This document shows, in pieces, positions 7,979 through 15,423 of a stretch of 32,232 nucleotides of DNA; the first letter of the stretch is position 1, and each line of letters starts with the position of its first letter. The position numbers and the translations under genes are program-made. The stretch covers positions 1-32,232 of the forward strand of contig JAUVVA010000037.1 in NCBI GenBank assembly GCA_030604905.1, in the 5' to 3' direction. The notes beneath the pieces are model-generated. The model did no database searches. It was not told where the DNA came from and saw nothing but the letters and a program-made list of their open reading frames with translations. Source of the DNA: Verrucomicrobiota bacterium (GTDB taxonomy: Bacteria > Verrucomicrobiota > Verrucomicrobiia > Opitutales > Opitutaceae).

Positions 7979-9463
7979 ATGCTGGCCGTCCTCCACGTCG
8001 CCGACTTCGCCCTGCAGGCCCTGCTCCGCGCCGAGCCCGCCCGCCCCTCCGCCGCGCCCGCGGCGCTCATCGATCCGCACTCCCGCCCCGCCCGCGTGCT
8101 CGCCTGCACCCCTGCCGCGCACGCCCGCGGCGTTTCCCCCGGCCAGACCAGCGCGCAAGCCCTCGCCCGCTGCGAAAACCTCCGCCTCCTCCCACCGCGC
8201 CCCGAGGCCGAGGCGGAGGCCGCCGCCGGCCTGCTCGCGGCCGCCTTCTCGCTCTCGCCTTTCGTCGAGGCCACCGCGCCCGGCGTGTGCACGATCCAGA
8301 TCGAGGCGCTCCCGCCCGCGCGCCGCGAGCCCGCCCTGCGCCAAGCCCTCGCGCACCTCGACTCCCTCGGCCTCGCCGCCACCGCCGGCACCGGCTCCAC
8401 CCCGCTGCTCGCGCTCTACGCCGCCCGCCACGCCACCTGGCCCGACGCACCGCTCTTCCTGCCCGACAACGAGCGCGCCTTCCTCGCCCGCCTGCCCCTC
8501 GCCACCGCCGAGCCCCCACCCGAGCTCGCGCCCATCCTCGCGAGCTGGGGCCTGCGCACGCTCGGCGACCTCACCGACCTCTCCAAGGCCTCCATCGCCC
8601 AGCGCCTCGGCCCCGCCGGCCTCGCCCTCTGGGAACGCGCCGCCGGCCAGACCAGCCGCCCGCTCCACACCGTCGCCCCGCCGCAGGTCTTCGTCGCCGA
8701 GACCGCGCTCGAGCACGAGCTCGAGACGCTCGAGCCCCTGCTCTTTCTCGCGCGCCGCTTCCTCGACCGCCTCGCGCTCGAGATCCAAAACGCCTCCCTC
8801 GCCGCCGCCGAGATCGTGCTCCAGCTCACGCTCGCCGACGACACCCGCCACGTCCGCACGCTCCGCCTGCCCGAGCCCTCCACACGCGCCGACCTCCTCT
8901 TCGCCGCGCTCCAAACCTACCTCGAAACCCTCCGCGCCCCCGCCCCCGTCGTCGGCCTGCGCCTCGCGCTCACGCCCGCCCGCGCCGGCGCGCGCCAGTC
9001 CGGCCTCTTCGACCGCGCCCTCCGCGATCCGCACCGCTTCGCCGAGACCCTCGCGCGCGTCGCCGCCCTCGTCGGCGCCGAGCGCGTCGGCACGCCCGAG
9101 CTGCAAAACACCCACCGTCCCGACGCCTTCACGCTCGTTGCCCCCGCGTCCGACATCGCCCCGCCGCCGCCCGCCGCCTTTCGCCATCCGCCGCAGGGCT
9201 TGGTGCTCTGCCGGCACCGTCCGCCCCGCCCGGTGAACGTGCGCCTCGCGCCCGACACGCCGCGCCCGCTTGCCCTCGAAGGCCCCGCGCTCGTCGGCGA
9301 CATCAGCGCCTGCGCCGGCCCCTGGCGCGCCTCCGGCGATTGGTGGCAAGCCGACCAACACTGGTGGCGCGAGGAGTGGGACGTGCAACTCGCCGCCGGC
9401 CTCGGTCTGCACCGCCTCCTCCGCACCGCCGAGGGCTGGTTCATCGAGGGCGAATACGACTGA
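7979..9463 (+). CDS. imuB: ImuB, Y-family polymerase-like clamp adaptor
   Basis: This protein is 494 residues from ATG 7979. It keeps the Y-family outline (an N-terminal palm/fingers-like part, a helix-hairpin-helix-like LASWGLRTLGDLTDL at 188-201, and a little-finger-like part at about 230-335). The acidic polymerase motifs are replaced: the N-terminus reads LHVADFALQALLR where active enzymes have a DxDxF-type motif, and no SIDE-like motif is seen. It should therefore be catalytically inactive, as is typical of ImuB. A clamp-binding motif, QSGLF at 340-344, follows. The Trp-rich C-terminus (DWWQADQHWWREEWDVQ and GWFIEGEYD) is typical of the family. The role is to bring DnaE2 and ImuA to the beta clamp at lesions. 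Confidence 0.93.
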   Translation: MLAVLHVADFALQALLRAEPARPSAAPAALIDPHSRPARVLACTPAAHARGVSPGQTSAQALARCENLRLLPPRPEAEAEAAAGLLAAAFSLSPFVEATAPGVCTIQIEALPPARREPALRQALAHLDSLGLAATAGTGSTPLLALYAARHATWPDAPLFLPDNERAFLARLPLATAEPPPELAPILASWGLRTLGDLTDLSKASIAQRLGPAGLALWERAAGQTSRPLHTVAPPQVFVAETALEHELETLEPLLFLARRFLDRLALEIQNASLAAAEIVLQLTLADDTRHVRTLRLPEPSTRADLLFAALQTYLETLRAPAPVVGLRLALTPARAGARQSGLFDRALRDPHRFAETLARVAALVGAERVGTPELQNTHRPDAFTLVAPASDIAPPPPAAFRHPPQGLVLCRHRPPRPVNVRLAPDTPRPLALEGPALVGDISACAGPWRASGDWWQADQHWWREEWDVQLAAGLGLHRLLRTAEGWFIEGEYD

Positions 9464-9483
9464 GCACCGTCCTCCGTCGCTCC

Positions 9484-9511
9484 GTCATTCGTCATTAGTC
9501 ATTAGTCATTC
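9484..9511. repeat. Heptamer repeats between imuB and dnaE2
   Basis: Four consecutive 7-base units GTCATTC, GTCATTA, GTCATTA and GTCATTC lie in the 67-base gap between the imuB stop and the dnaE2 ATG at 9531. The AT content is well above that of the surroundings. No promoter or operator can be read with confidence in this gap. Confidence 0.88.
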
Positions 9512-9530
9512 CGCGCCAGCGGCCCCCGTC

Positions 9531-12500
9531 ATGTCCGTCTACATCGAGCTCCACGCCGCCAGCGCCTTCAGTTTCCTGCGCGGCGCCTCCATGCCGGCCG
9601 ACCTCGCCGCCGAGGCCGCGCGGCTGGGCCTGCCCGGGCTCGCCCTGCTCGACCGCGACGGCCTCTACTCCGCGCCGCGCCTCCACGCCGCCGCCCGCGA
9701 GGCCGGTCTGCGCCCGATCGTCGGCGCCGAGATCACGCTCGCCGACGGCTCCGTGCTGCCGCTCCTCGTGCAAAACCGCAGCGGCTACCAAAACCTCTGC
9801 CGCCTCCTCAGCACCACCAAGCTCGAGCCGCGCACGTCCCCAAGTGGCATGGGCGTCCCGCCCATGGGCTCGTCCTGCTCGGGCGTCCCGCCCGGGCAGC
9901 CTCCCTCCGATCTCCCTCCCGGCTCCGATCCCCGCGCCCGCAAGCGCCCCTGCTTCGCCACCTGGGCCGAGCTCGCCGCCCACGCCGAGGGCCTAGTCGC
10001 CCTCACCGGCGACGAGGACGGCCCCCTCCTCCGCGCCTGGCGCGCCCGCGGCGAGGCCGGCGCCGCCGAAGCCCTCGACCAGCTCGCGCGCGTCTTCGGC
10101 CCCGGCCGCCTCTACGTCGAGTTGCAACGCCGCCGCGCGCGAGGCGAGGAGCCCGCCCAGCGCATGCTCGCCGACCTCGCCGCCGCCCGCGGCCTGCCGC
10201 CCCTCGCCACCGGCGGCGTGCTCCACGCCACCCGCGCCGAGCGCGACATCGCCGATGTCTTCACCTGCCTGCGACACCACACCACGCTCGACGCCGCCGG
10301 CCGCCTGCTCGCGATCAACGCCGAGCGCCACCTCCGCTCCGCGCGCGAGATGAGCGCGCTCTTCGCCGACCACCCCGAGGCCCTGCGCAACACCCTGCGC
10401 CTCGCCGAGCGCCTCGAGTTCGGCCTGCACGACCTCGGCTACGAATTCCCCTCCTTTCCCGTGCCCGAGGGCGAGACGCAGGAAAACTTCCTCCGCGCCC
10501 GCACCTTCGAGGGCGCCCGCGCCCGCTTCCCCACCCTCACCCCACAGGTCGTCGCGCAACTCGAACGCGAGCTCGCCCTCATCACCAAGCTCGGTTTCCC
10601 CGGCTATTTCCTCCTCGTCTGGGATATCTGCCGCCGCTGCCGCGATCGCGGCATCCTCGTGCAAGGCCGAGGCTCCGCCGCCAACAGCGCCGTCTGCTAC
10701 GCCCTCGGCATCACCGCGGTGGACCCCATCGCGCGCAGCCTCCTCTTCGAGCGCTTCCTCAGCGAGGGCCGCGTCGGCACCGACGGCCGCCCCTCCTGGC
10801 CCGACATCGACCTCGACCTCCCCAGCGGCCCGCTGCGCGAGTCCGTCATCCAGGACGTGTATGCGCGCTACGGCCGCCGCGGCGCCGCCATGGTGGCCAA
10901 CGTCATCACCTACCGCGGCCGCGGCGCCACGCGCGAGGTCGGCAAGGTGCTCGGCATCCCCGAGGACGTCGCCGACCGCTTCTCCGCGCTCTACGCCAAC
11001 GGCGACTTCCCGCAGACGCTCGAGCTCTCGCGCCAGATCGAGGCCGCCGGCCTGCCCGCCAATCACCCGCGCCTGCCCGCCCTGCTCTCCCTCTGCCGGC
11101 GCCTCCCCGGCCTGCCCCGCCACCTCGGCCAGCACTCCGGCGGCATGATCCTCTGCCCCGGCAAGCTCGACCGCGTCGTCCCGCTCGAAAACGCCTCCAT
11201 GGACGACCGCAGCGTCGTGCAATGGGACAAGGACGACTGCGAGGACCTCGGCCTCGTGAAGATCGACCTCCTCGGCCTCGGCATGATGGCCGTGCTCCAG
11301 GACTGCCAAGGCCTCTGCGCGCAGAACGGCCGCCCCTTCGAGCTGCACACCGTGCCGCAGGAGGACGCCCAGACCTTCGAGGTCATGCGCCGCGCCGAGA
11401 CCATCGGCGTCTTCCAGATCGAATCGCGCGCCCAGATGGCCACCCTGCCCCGGCTCCAGCCCCGCACCTTCTACGATGTCGCCATCGCCGTCGCCATCAT
11501 CCGCCCCGGCCCCATCACCGGCGGTCTCATCGCCCCGTTGATCGAGCGCCGCGCGTATCCGGATAAACCCTACACCTGCATCGCCCCCGAGGTGGACGCG
11601 CTCGTGCGCCCCATCCTCGGCCGCACCTTTGGCGTCATCCTTTTCCAGGAGCAGATGCTCGGCCTCGCCATGCAGCTCGGCGGCTTCAGCGGCTCCGAGG
11701 CCGAGGAGCTGCGCCGCGCGCTCGGCTTTCACCGCGACGACAATCGCCTGCGCCGGGCCACGCTCAAGCTGCGCGAGGCCCTGCGCGCCCGCGGCCACTC
11801 CGAGCAGGTGGTCGAGGCCGTCAGCGCCGCCTCCGCCTCCTTCGCGCTCTACGGTTTCCCGGAGAGCCACGCCATCTCCTTCGCGCTCCTCGCCTACGCC
11901 AGCACCTGGCTGAAGGTGCACCGCCCCGCGGAGTTCTACGCCGCCCTGCTCAACAACCAGCCCATGGGCTTCTACTCCGCCGCCACGCTCGTGCAGGACG
12001 CGCGCCGCCGCGGCGTGAAAGTCCACCCCGTCTGCGTGCGCCACTCGGACTGGGATTGCACCGTGGAGGGCCCGCAAACGATCCGCATCGGCCTGCGCTA
12101 CGTGAAAGGCCTGCGCGAGGCGCGCGCTCACGAGCTGGTGCGCGCCCGCGCCGAGGCGCCCTTCGCCTCGCTTGGCGATTTTCTCCGCCGTGTCGCGCTC
12201 TCCGCCGCCGAGCGCCGCGCCCTCGCCGCCGTCGGCGCGCTCAACAGCTTCGCCGGCCACCGCCGCGCCGCGCTCTGGCAGGTCGAGGCCGCCTGGTCCG
12301 CCGAGGAGACGCTCTTCCAGCACGCGGGCGGCCTGCTCGACGACGCCGACGCGGCCGAGCCCCTCGCGCCGATGGCCCCGCACGAACGCGTGTCGGCCGA
12401 TTTTATCGGGCTCGGCCTCACCGTCGGCGCCCACCCCATGGCCCTGGTGCGCGAGCGCCTGCCCGACATCTGGCGCGCCGCCGACCTCGCCCTCGCGCGC

Positions 12501-12788
12501 GACGGCGAGCAGGTGGTGCTCGGCGGGAGCGTGATCTGCCGCCAGCGCCCCGGCACCGCCAAAGGCACGGTGTTTATCTCGCTGGAGGACGAGACCGGCG
12601 TGGCCAACGCCATCGTGCACTCCGCGCTCTTCGAGCGCCATCGCCTCGTGATCAACGAGGAGCCCTCGCTCCGCATCACCGGCCGCCTCCAAAACCGCGG
12701 CGGCGTCATCCACGTGAAGGCCGAGACCATTGAGGCCCTCCGCGTCGGCGACGCCGTCCCCGCGCAAAGCTCCCACGATTTTCACTGA
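9531..12788 (+). CDS. dnaE2: DnaE2 (ImuC), error-prone DNA polymerase III alpha subunit
   Basis: This protein is 1085 residues from ATG 9531, the usual length for DnaE2. It has a PHP domain at about 1-270 (IELHAASAFSFLRGAS at 5-20), a C-family polymerase core with FPGYFLLVWDI and GRGSAANSAVCYALG, catalytic Asp427 and Asp429 in PDIDLDLPSG, and a third Asp579 in KIDLLGLG. Tandem HhH and an OB fold lie near the C-terminus (VVLGGSVICRQRPGTAKGTVFISLEDETG). Motifs such as GLPRHLGQHSGGMIL mark the DnaE2 branch. It carries out translesion synthesis with ImuA and ImuB. An insertion at about residues 100-135 is partly encoded by palindromic repeat DNA (9844-9897), giving GMGVPPMGSSCSGVPPG, and the frame stays open. 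Confidence 0.96.
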   Translation: MSVYIELHAASAFSFLRGASMPADLAAEAARLGLPGLALLDRDGLYSAPRLHAAAREAGLRPIVGAEITLADGSVLPLLVQNRSGYQNLCRLLSTTKLEPRTSPSGMGVPPMGSSCSGVPPGQPPSDLPPGSDPRARKRPCFATWAELAAHAEGLVALTGDEDGPLLRAWRARGEAGAAEALDQLARVFGPGRLYVELQRRRARGEEPAQRMLADLAAARGLPPLATGGVLHATRAERDIADVFTCLRHHTTLDAAGRLLAINAERHLRSAREMSALFADHPEALRNTLRLAERLEFGLHDLGYEFPSFPVPEGETQENFLRARTFEGARARFPTLTPQVVAQLERELALITKLGFPGYFLLVWDICRRCRDRGILVQGRGSAANSAVCYALGITAVDPIARSLLFERFLSEGRVGTDGRPSWPDIDLDLPSGPLRESVIQDVYARYGRRGAAMVANVITYRGRGATREVGKVLGIPEDVADRFSALYANGDFPQTLELSRQIEAAGLPANHPRLPALLSLCRRLPGLPRHLGQHSGGMILCPGKLDRVVPLENASMDDRSVVQWDKDDCEDLGLVKIDLLGLGMMAVLQDCQGLCAQNGRPFELHTVPQEDAQTFEVMRRAETIGVFQIESRAQMATLPRLQPRTFYDVAIAVAIIRPGPITGGLIAPLIERRAYPDKPYTCIAPEVDALVRPILGRTFGVILFQEQMLGLAMQLGGFSGSEAEELRRALGFHRDDNRLRRATLKLREALRARGHSEQVVEAVSAASASFALYGFPESHAISFALLAYASTWLKVHRPAEFYAALLNNQPMGFYSAATLVQDARRRGVKVHPVCVRHSDWDCTVEGPQTIRIGLRYVKGLREARAHELVRARAEAPFASLGDFLRRVALSAAERRALAAVGALNSFAGHRRAALWQVEAAWSAEETLFQHAGGLLDDADAAEPLAPMAPHERVSADFIGLGLTVGAHPMALVRERLPDIWRAADLALARDGEQVVLGGSVICRQRPGTAKGTVFISLEDETGVANAIVHSALFERHRLVINEEPSLRITGRLQNRGGVIHVKAETIEALRVGDAVPAQSSHDFH
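9844..9897. repeat. In-frame copies of the palindromic repeat inside dnaE2
   Basis: Two cores lie here: CATGGGCGTCCCGCCCATG at 9848-9866 and a variant beginning CTCGGGCGTCCCGCC at 9879. The spacer GGGCTCGTCC between them matches the spacer of the lexA-imuA array. They fall in the coding sequence at about residues 105-122, in a stretch that interrupts the usual DnaE2 alignment between SGYQNLCRLLS and FATWAELAAHAEGLVALTG. Confidence 0.9.
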
Positions 12789-12834
12789 CCCGCGCCGCTC
12801 CATCGGCTCCGCCCCCAAGCGCTCCCGCCCGAGC

Positions 12835-12859
12835 CCAATGTTCGTAATACGAACATTGG
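12835..12859. repeat. 25-bp palindrome, copy 1
   Basis: Arms CCAATGTTCGT and ACGAACATTGG are perfect complements around a 3-base AAT centre. Flanking GAGC and GCTC extend the symmetry with one extra C. The core contains TGTTC and GAACA half-sites separated by 7 bases, against 4 in the LexA box. No T-run follows, so it is not a typical intrinsic terminator. The copy at 12936 is identical. Confidence 0.93.
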
Positions 12860-12935
12860 CTCGAACACCAACCCGACGTCCGGATCCGGCTTTCTTGCTC
12901 TCAAAATTGAACCGTCCACCCGCCGCCTCGCTCGT

Positions 12936-12960
12936 CCAATGTTCGTAATACGAACATTGG
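12936..12960. repeat. 25-bp palindrome, copy 2
   Basis: This is base-for-base identical to the palindrome at 12835-12859 and begins 101 bases after it. It lies 141 bases before the queA start. Sequences outside the 25 bases differ between the copies, so the conserved unit is the palindrome itself. Confidence 0.93.
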
Positions 12961-13101
12961 GCCGCACGGTGCCGGCATGCGGAGGCGTGCCCGCCGCCTG
13001 GCCGACGCGGGGCGCATTGGCCGGCCAAACGCGCTCGCCAGCCCCCGAGTCCGCGTTTTTCTCCCTTTCTCTTTTCGTTTCGCCTCCGCCTCCCACCCGC
13101 C

Positions 13102-14199
13102 GTGCCTCCGCTCTCCACCGACCTCTTCGACTACGAGCTCCCCGAGCGCCTGATCGCGCAGACGCCCGCCGCGCGCCGCGACGCCTCGCGCCTGCTCGTC
13201 GTGCACCGCGACACCCGCCGCCTCGAGCACCGCGTCTTCGCCGAGATCGGCGACTACCTGCGCCCCGGCGACACCCTTTTCCGCAACAACGCCGCCGTCC
13301 TCCCCGCCCGCCTCCTCGCCGCCCGACCCACCGGCGGCGCCGTCGAGTGCCTGCTCCTCCGCCCCGCCGCCTCGGGCGACGAGAACGAGTGGTGGTGCCT
13401 GCTCCGCCCGGGCAAAAAACTCCCCGTCGGCGCCAGCTTCGGCATCGCCGGCGCCTTCACCGGCACCGTGCGCGAGAAAGACGCCGAGGGCGCCGCGCGC
13501 GTCACCTTCGCCTGCCACTCCGCGCCCAACATCGTCGCCGTCGCCAACGCCGTCGGCGAGGTGCCGCTCCCGCCCTACATCGAGCGCCAACACACGCCCG
13601 AGGAACGCGCCGCCGACCTCGAGCGCTACCAGACGGTTTACGCCGATCGCCGCCGCCAGGTCGCCGCCGCCGCCCCCACCGCCGGCCTGCACTTCACGCC
13701 CGAGCTCCTGGAGAAACTCGCCGCCGCCGGCGTGCGCAGCGCCGACCTCACCCTCCACGTCGGTCTCGGCACCTTCAAACCCATCGCCACCGCCAGCATC
13801 GAGGAGCACGCCATCCACCGCGAGATCTACGAGGTGCCGCCCGCCACCCAGGCCGCCGCGCTCGCCCCCGCCCCCGGCACCCGCCGCGTCGCCGTCGGCA
13901 CCACCAGCGTGCGCACGCTGGAGGATTTTTTACGCAAGCACCCGCCCGGCGCGCCGCCCCTGCCCCACGCCTACCTCGACGAGGCGGCGATCTACCTGTA
14001 TCCACCGACCCGCTACGCCGCGGTCGACGCCCTCGTGACCAATTTCCACCAGCCGCGCTCCACGCTGCTCTGCCTGGTGAGCTCCTTCCTCACGCCCGGC
14101 TCCACCGACGGCATCGCCTGGCTCAAGGAAATCTACGCCGAGGCCATCGCCCGCGACTACCGCTTCTTCAGCTACGGCGACGCCATGCTGATCCTCTGA
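13102..14199 (+). CDS. queA: QueA, S-adenosylmethionine:tRNA ribosyltransferase-isomerase
   Basis: This 365-residue cytoplasmic enzyme transfers and isomerises the ribosyl group of SAM onto preQ1 at position 34 of tRNA, giving epoxyqueuosine. Family signatures include FDYELPERLIAQTPAARRDASRLLV at 9-33, GDTLFRNNAAVLPARL, EVPLPPYI, the YQTVYADRRRQVAAAAPTAGLHFTPELL block, LHVGLGTFKPI, and the C-terminal VTNFHQPRSTLL followed by FSYGDAMLIL. GTG 13102 is chosen because it precedes the conserved N-terminus directly. No other queuosine gene is adjacent. Two copies of a 25-bp palindrome lie upstream. Confidence 0.97.
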   Translation: MPPLSTDLFDYELPERLIAQTPAARRDASRLLVVHRDTRRLEHRVFAEIGDYLRPGDTLFRNNAAVLPARLLAARPTGGAVECLLLRPAASGDENEWWCLLRPGKKLPVGASFGIAGAFTGTVREKDAEGAARVTFACHSAPNIVAVANAVGEVPLPPYIERQHTPEERAADLERYQTVYADRRRQVAAAAPTAGLHFTPELLEKLAAAGVRSADLTLHVGLGTFKPIATASIEEHAIHREIYEVPPATQAAALAPAPGTRRVAVGTTSVRTLEDFLRKHPPGAPPLPHAYLDEAAIYLYPPTRYAAVDALVTNFHQPRSTLLCLVSSFLTPGSTDGIAWLKEIYAEAIARDYRFFSYGDAMLIL

Positions 14200-14306
14200 A
14201 CCCCGCCGCCCGCCTTGGGACCCGGGCCTGAGGTCACGCCCACTCCATCGGTAAATCTACCGCCCCTGCTTGCGCCCCGCGCGCGAAGCGCTTGCCTCCC
14301 CGCCAT

Positions 14307-14618
14307 ATGAGCGAGCCCGCCGGCCTCCCGCCCGCCTCCACCATCTCCGCCTGGCGCATCCTGCTGCGCGGCGCCGGCGTGCTCGTGGCGCTTTTTGCCT
14401 TCTGCTTCTGGGCCGCCAAGGGCTACCACCGCGGCTGGACCCAGCACCGCGTGCAGGTGATGCAATTTGATCCCGTCACCGAGATCGAGTTTCCGGTCTT
14501 CGAGGACCGCTTCGTGCCCGGCGTGGACTACCTCGGCGCGGGTATCTTCGCCGGCCTCGTCATTTTCGGTGTCACCTTCATCCCCGGCCGCAAGCGCCGC
14601 GCCGCCCCCGCCGCCTAA
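14307..14618 (+). CDS. Small two-helix membrane protein, unknown function
   Basis: This protein is 103 residues from ATG 14307; a TTG at 14292 in the same frame is the alternative start. Helix 1 is at about 19-38 (WRILLRGAGVLVALFAFCFWAA) and helix 2 at about 76-92 (YLGAGIFAGLVIFGVTFIPG). Between them a short loop rich in Asp/Glu/Phe (FDPVTEIEFPVFEDRFVPG) probably faces the periplasm. It ends in a basic Arg/Lys tail. I recognise no family. It is followed by a yceI-like gene 46 bases downstream on the same strand. Confidence 0.7.
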   Translation: MSEPAGLPPASTISAWRILLRGAGVLVALFAFCFWAAKGYHRGWTQHRVQVMQFDPVTEIEFPVFEDRFVPGVDYLGAGIFAGLVIFGVTFIPGRKRRAAPAA

Positions 14619-14664
14619 AACGCCGCCCGCCCGCTTTTCTCCTGCAAATCCTCAACACCCGCCT

Positions 14665-15282
14665 ATGACCACCACGCTTCGCTCCATCGTCCTCGCCGGC
14701 TTCACCATCGTCTCCGCCGTGGCCGCGCCCAAGGCCTTCGACTTTCAAGATCCCAAGGGCGTGAACGCCATCCAGTTCTCCCTCGACTCCGGGCTCGAGC
14801 CCATCGCCGGCACCGCCTCCCAGATCGGCGGCATCGTCAACTTCGACCCCGCCGCGGTCGAGACCACCCAAGGCCGCGTGACCGCCGCCGCTGCCTCGCT
14901 CAAGGTGCCCAACGCCACCATGACCGAGCACCTGCACAGCGCCGGCTGGGTCGACGTCGCCACCCACCCCGAGATCGCCTTCGAATTTACCCGCCTCGAT
15001 GACGTGCAGTCCTCCGGCGAAAACCGCTGGAGCGCCACCGCCCGCGGCAACTTCACCCTCCGCGGCGTCACCCGCGAGGTCACCGTGCCCGTGACCCTCA
15101 ACTACCTGCCCGGCCAGGCCGGCCGCCGCATCAACAAGCCCGAGGCCGGCGGCGACCTCCTCGTCGTGCGCGGCGCCTTCTCGGTCGAACGCGCCGACTT
15201 CGGCATCCATCCCGGCCAAAACGAGGACAAGGTGGCTCCCACCATCCAGCTCACCTTCGCCCTCGTCGGCACCGCGCCCTGA
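14665..15282 (+). CDS. YceI-family secreted lipid-binding-like protein
   Basis: This protein is 205 residues from ATG 14665. A signal peptide at 1-20 (LRSIVLAGFTIVSAVAA) is followed by a single YceI lipocalin-like domain. Motifs include VNAIQFSLDSGLEPIAGTASQIGGIVNFDP, the SAGWVDVATHPEIAFEFT segment corresponding to the family's D-x-x-x-xP-x-x-x-F pattern, GNFTLRGVTREVTVPVTLNY (the family hallmark) and RADFGIHPGQNEDKVAPTIQLTFALVG. YceI proteins bind polyprenyl or long-chain lipid ligands in the periplasm. The ligand here is unknown. An upstream reading frame is open but overlaps the previous gene, and only this start gives a signal peptide. Confidence 0.9.
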   Translation: MTTTLRSIVLAGFTIVSAVAAPKAFDFQDPKGVNAIQFSLDSGLEPIAGTASQIGGIVNFDPAAVETTQGRVTAAAASLKVPNATMTEHLHSAGWVDVATHPEIAFEFTRLDDVQSSGENRWSATARGNFTLRGVTREVTVPVTLNYLPGQAGRRINKPEAGGDLLVVRGAFSVERADFGIHPGQNEDKVAPTIQLTFALVGTAP

Positions 15283-15326
15283 TCGCCCGACCACCCGCCG
15301 ACGCGCCCTCCCCCCTCCGCGCCCCC

Positions 15327-15365
15327 GCCGCGCCGCCCCTCCGGGCCGCGCGGCCTTTTCTTTTT
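15327..15365 (+). terminator. Probable Rho-independent terminator after the yceI-like gene
   Basis: GCCGCGC (15327-15333) and GCGCGGC (15348-15354) form a 7-bp stem around a 14-base loop that can itself pair CC with GG. It is followed by CTTTTCTTTTTG. It lies 45 bases after the YceI-family stop codon. Confidence 0.5.
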
Positions 15366-15390
15366 GCGCCTTTTGCGCCTCTTTGCGGCC
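15361..15390. repeat. Short T-rich tandem repeat (TTTTGCGCC type)
   Basis: Three imperfect units, TTTTTGCGCC, TTTTGCGCC and TCTTTGCGGCC, follow each other 34 bases before the TPR gene. They partly overlap the T-run of the putative terminator. The type differs from the repeats in the SOS cassette. Confidence 0.65.
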
Positions 15391-15423
15391 ATTATCCCCC
15401 GCCTCCCTCCGCCCATACCGCCC

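Larger units (their letters stand above)
12789..13101. other. 313-base intergenic region between dnaE2 and queA
   Basis: No gene is supported here. The region holds two identical 25-bp palindromes (listed separately) and is otherwise GC-rich, with a pyrimidine-rich stretch (TTTTTCTCCCTTTCTCTTTTC) before queA. No clear sigma-70 promoter or terminator is visible. The minus-strand frames that cross it belong to long antisense shadows of dnaE2 and queA. Confidence 0.6.

Noticed and set aside
9552-9563. Loss of the second His in the first PHP motif of DnaE2 (LHAAS)
   Set aside because: DnaE2-type polymerases commonly lack it, so it is not notable for this family.
9993-13118. A minus-strand open frame of about 1040 codons opposite dnaE2
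   Set aside because: Its Gly/Ala/Glu/His-rich content mirrors the dnaE2 codons, and all catalytic motifs are on the plus strand.
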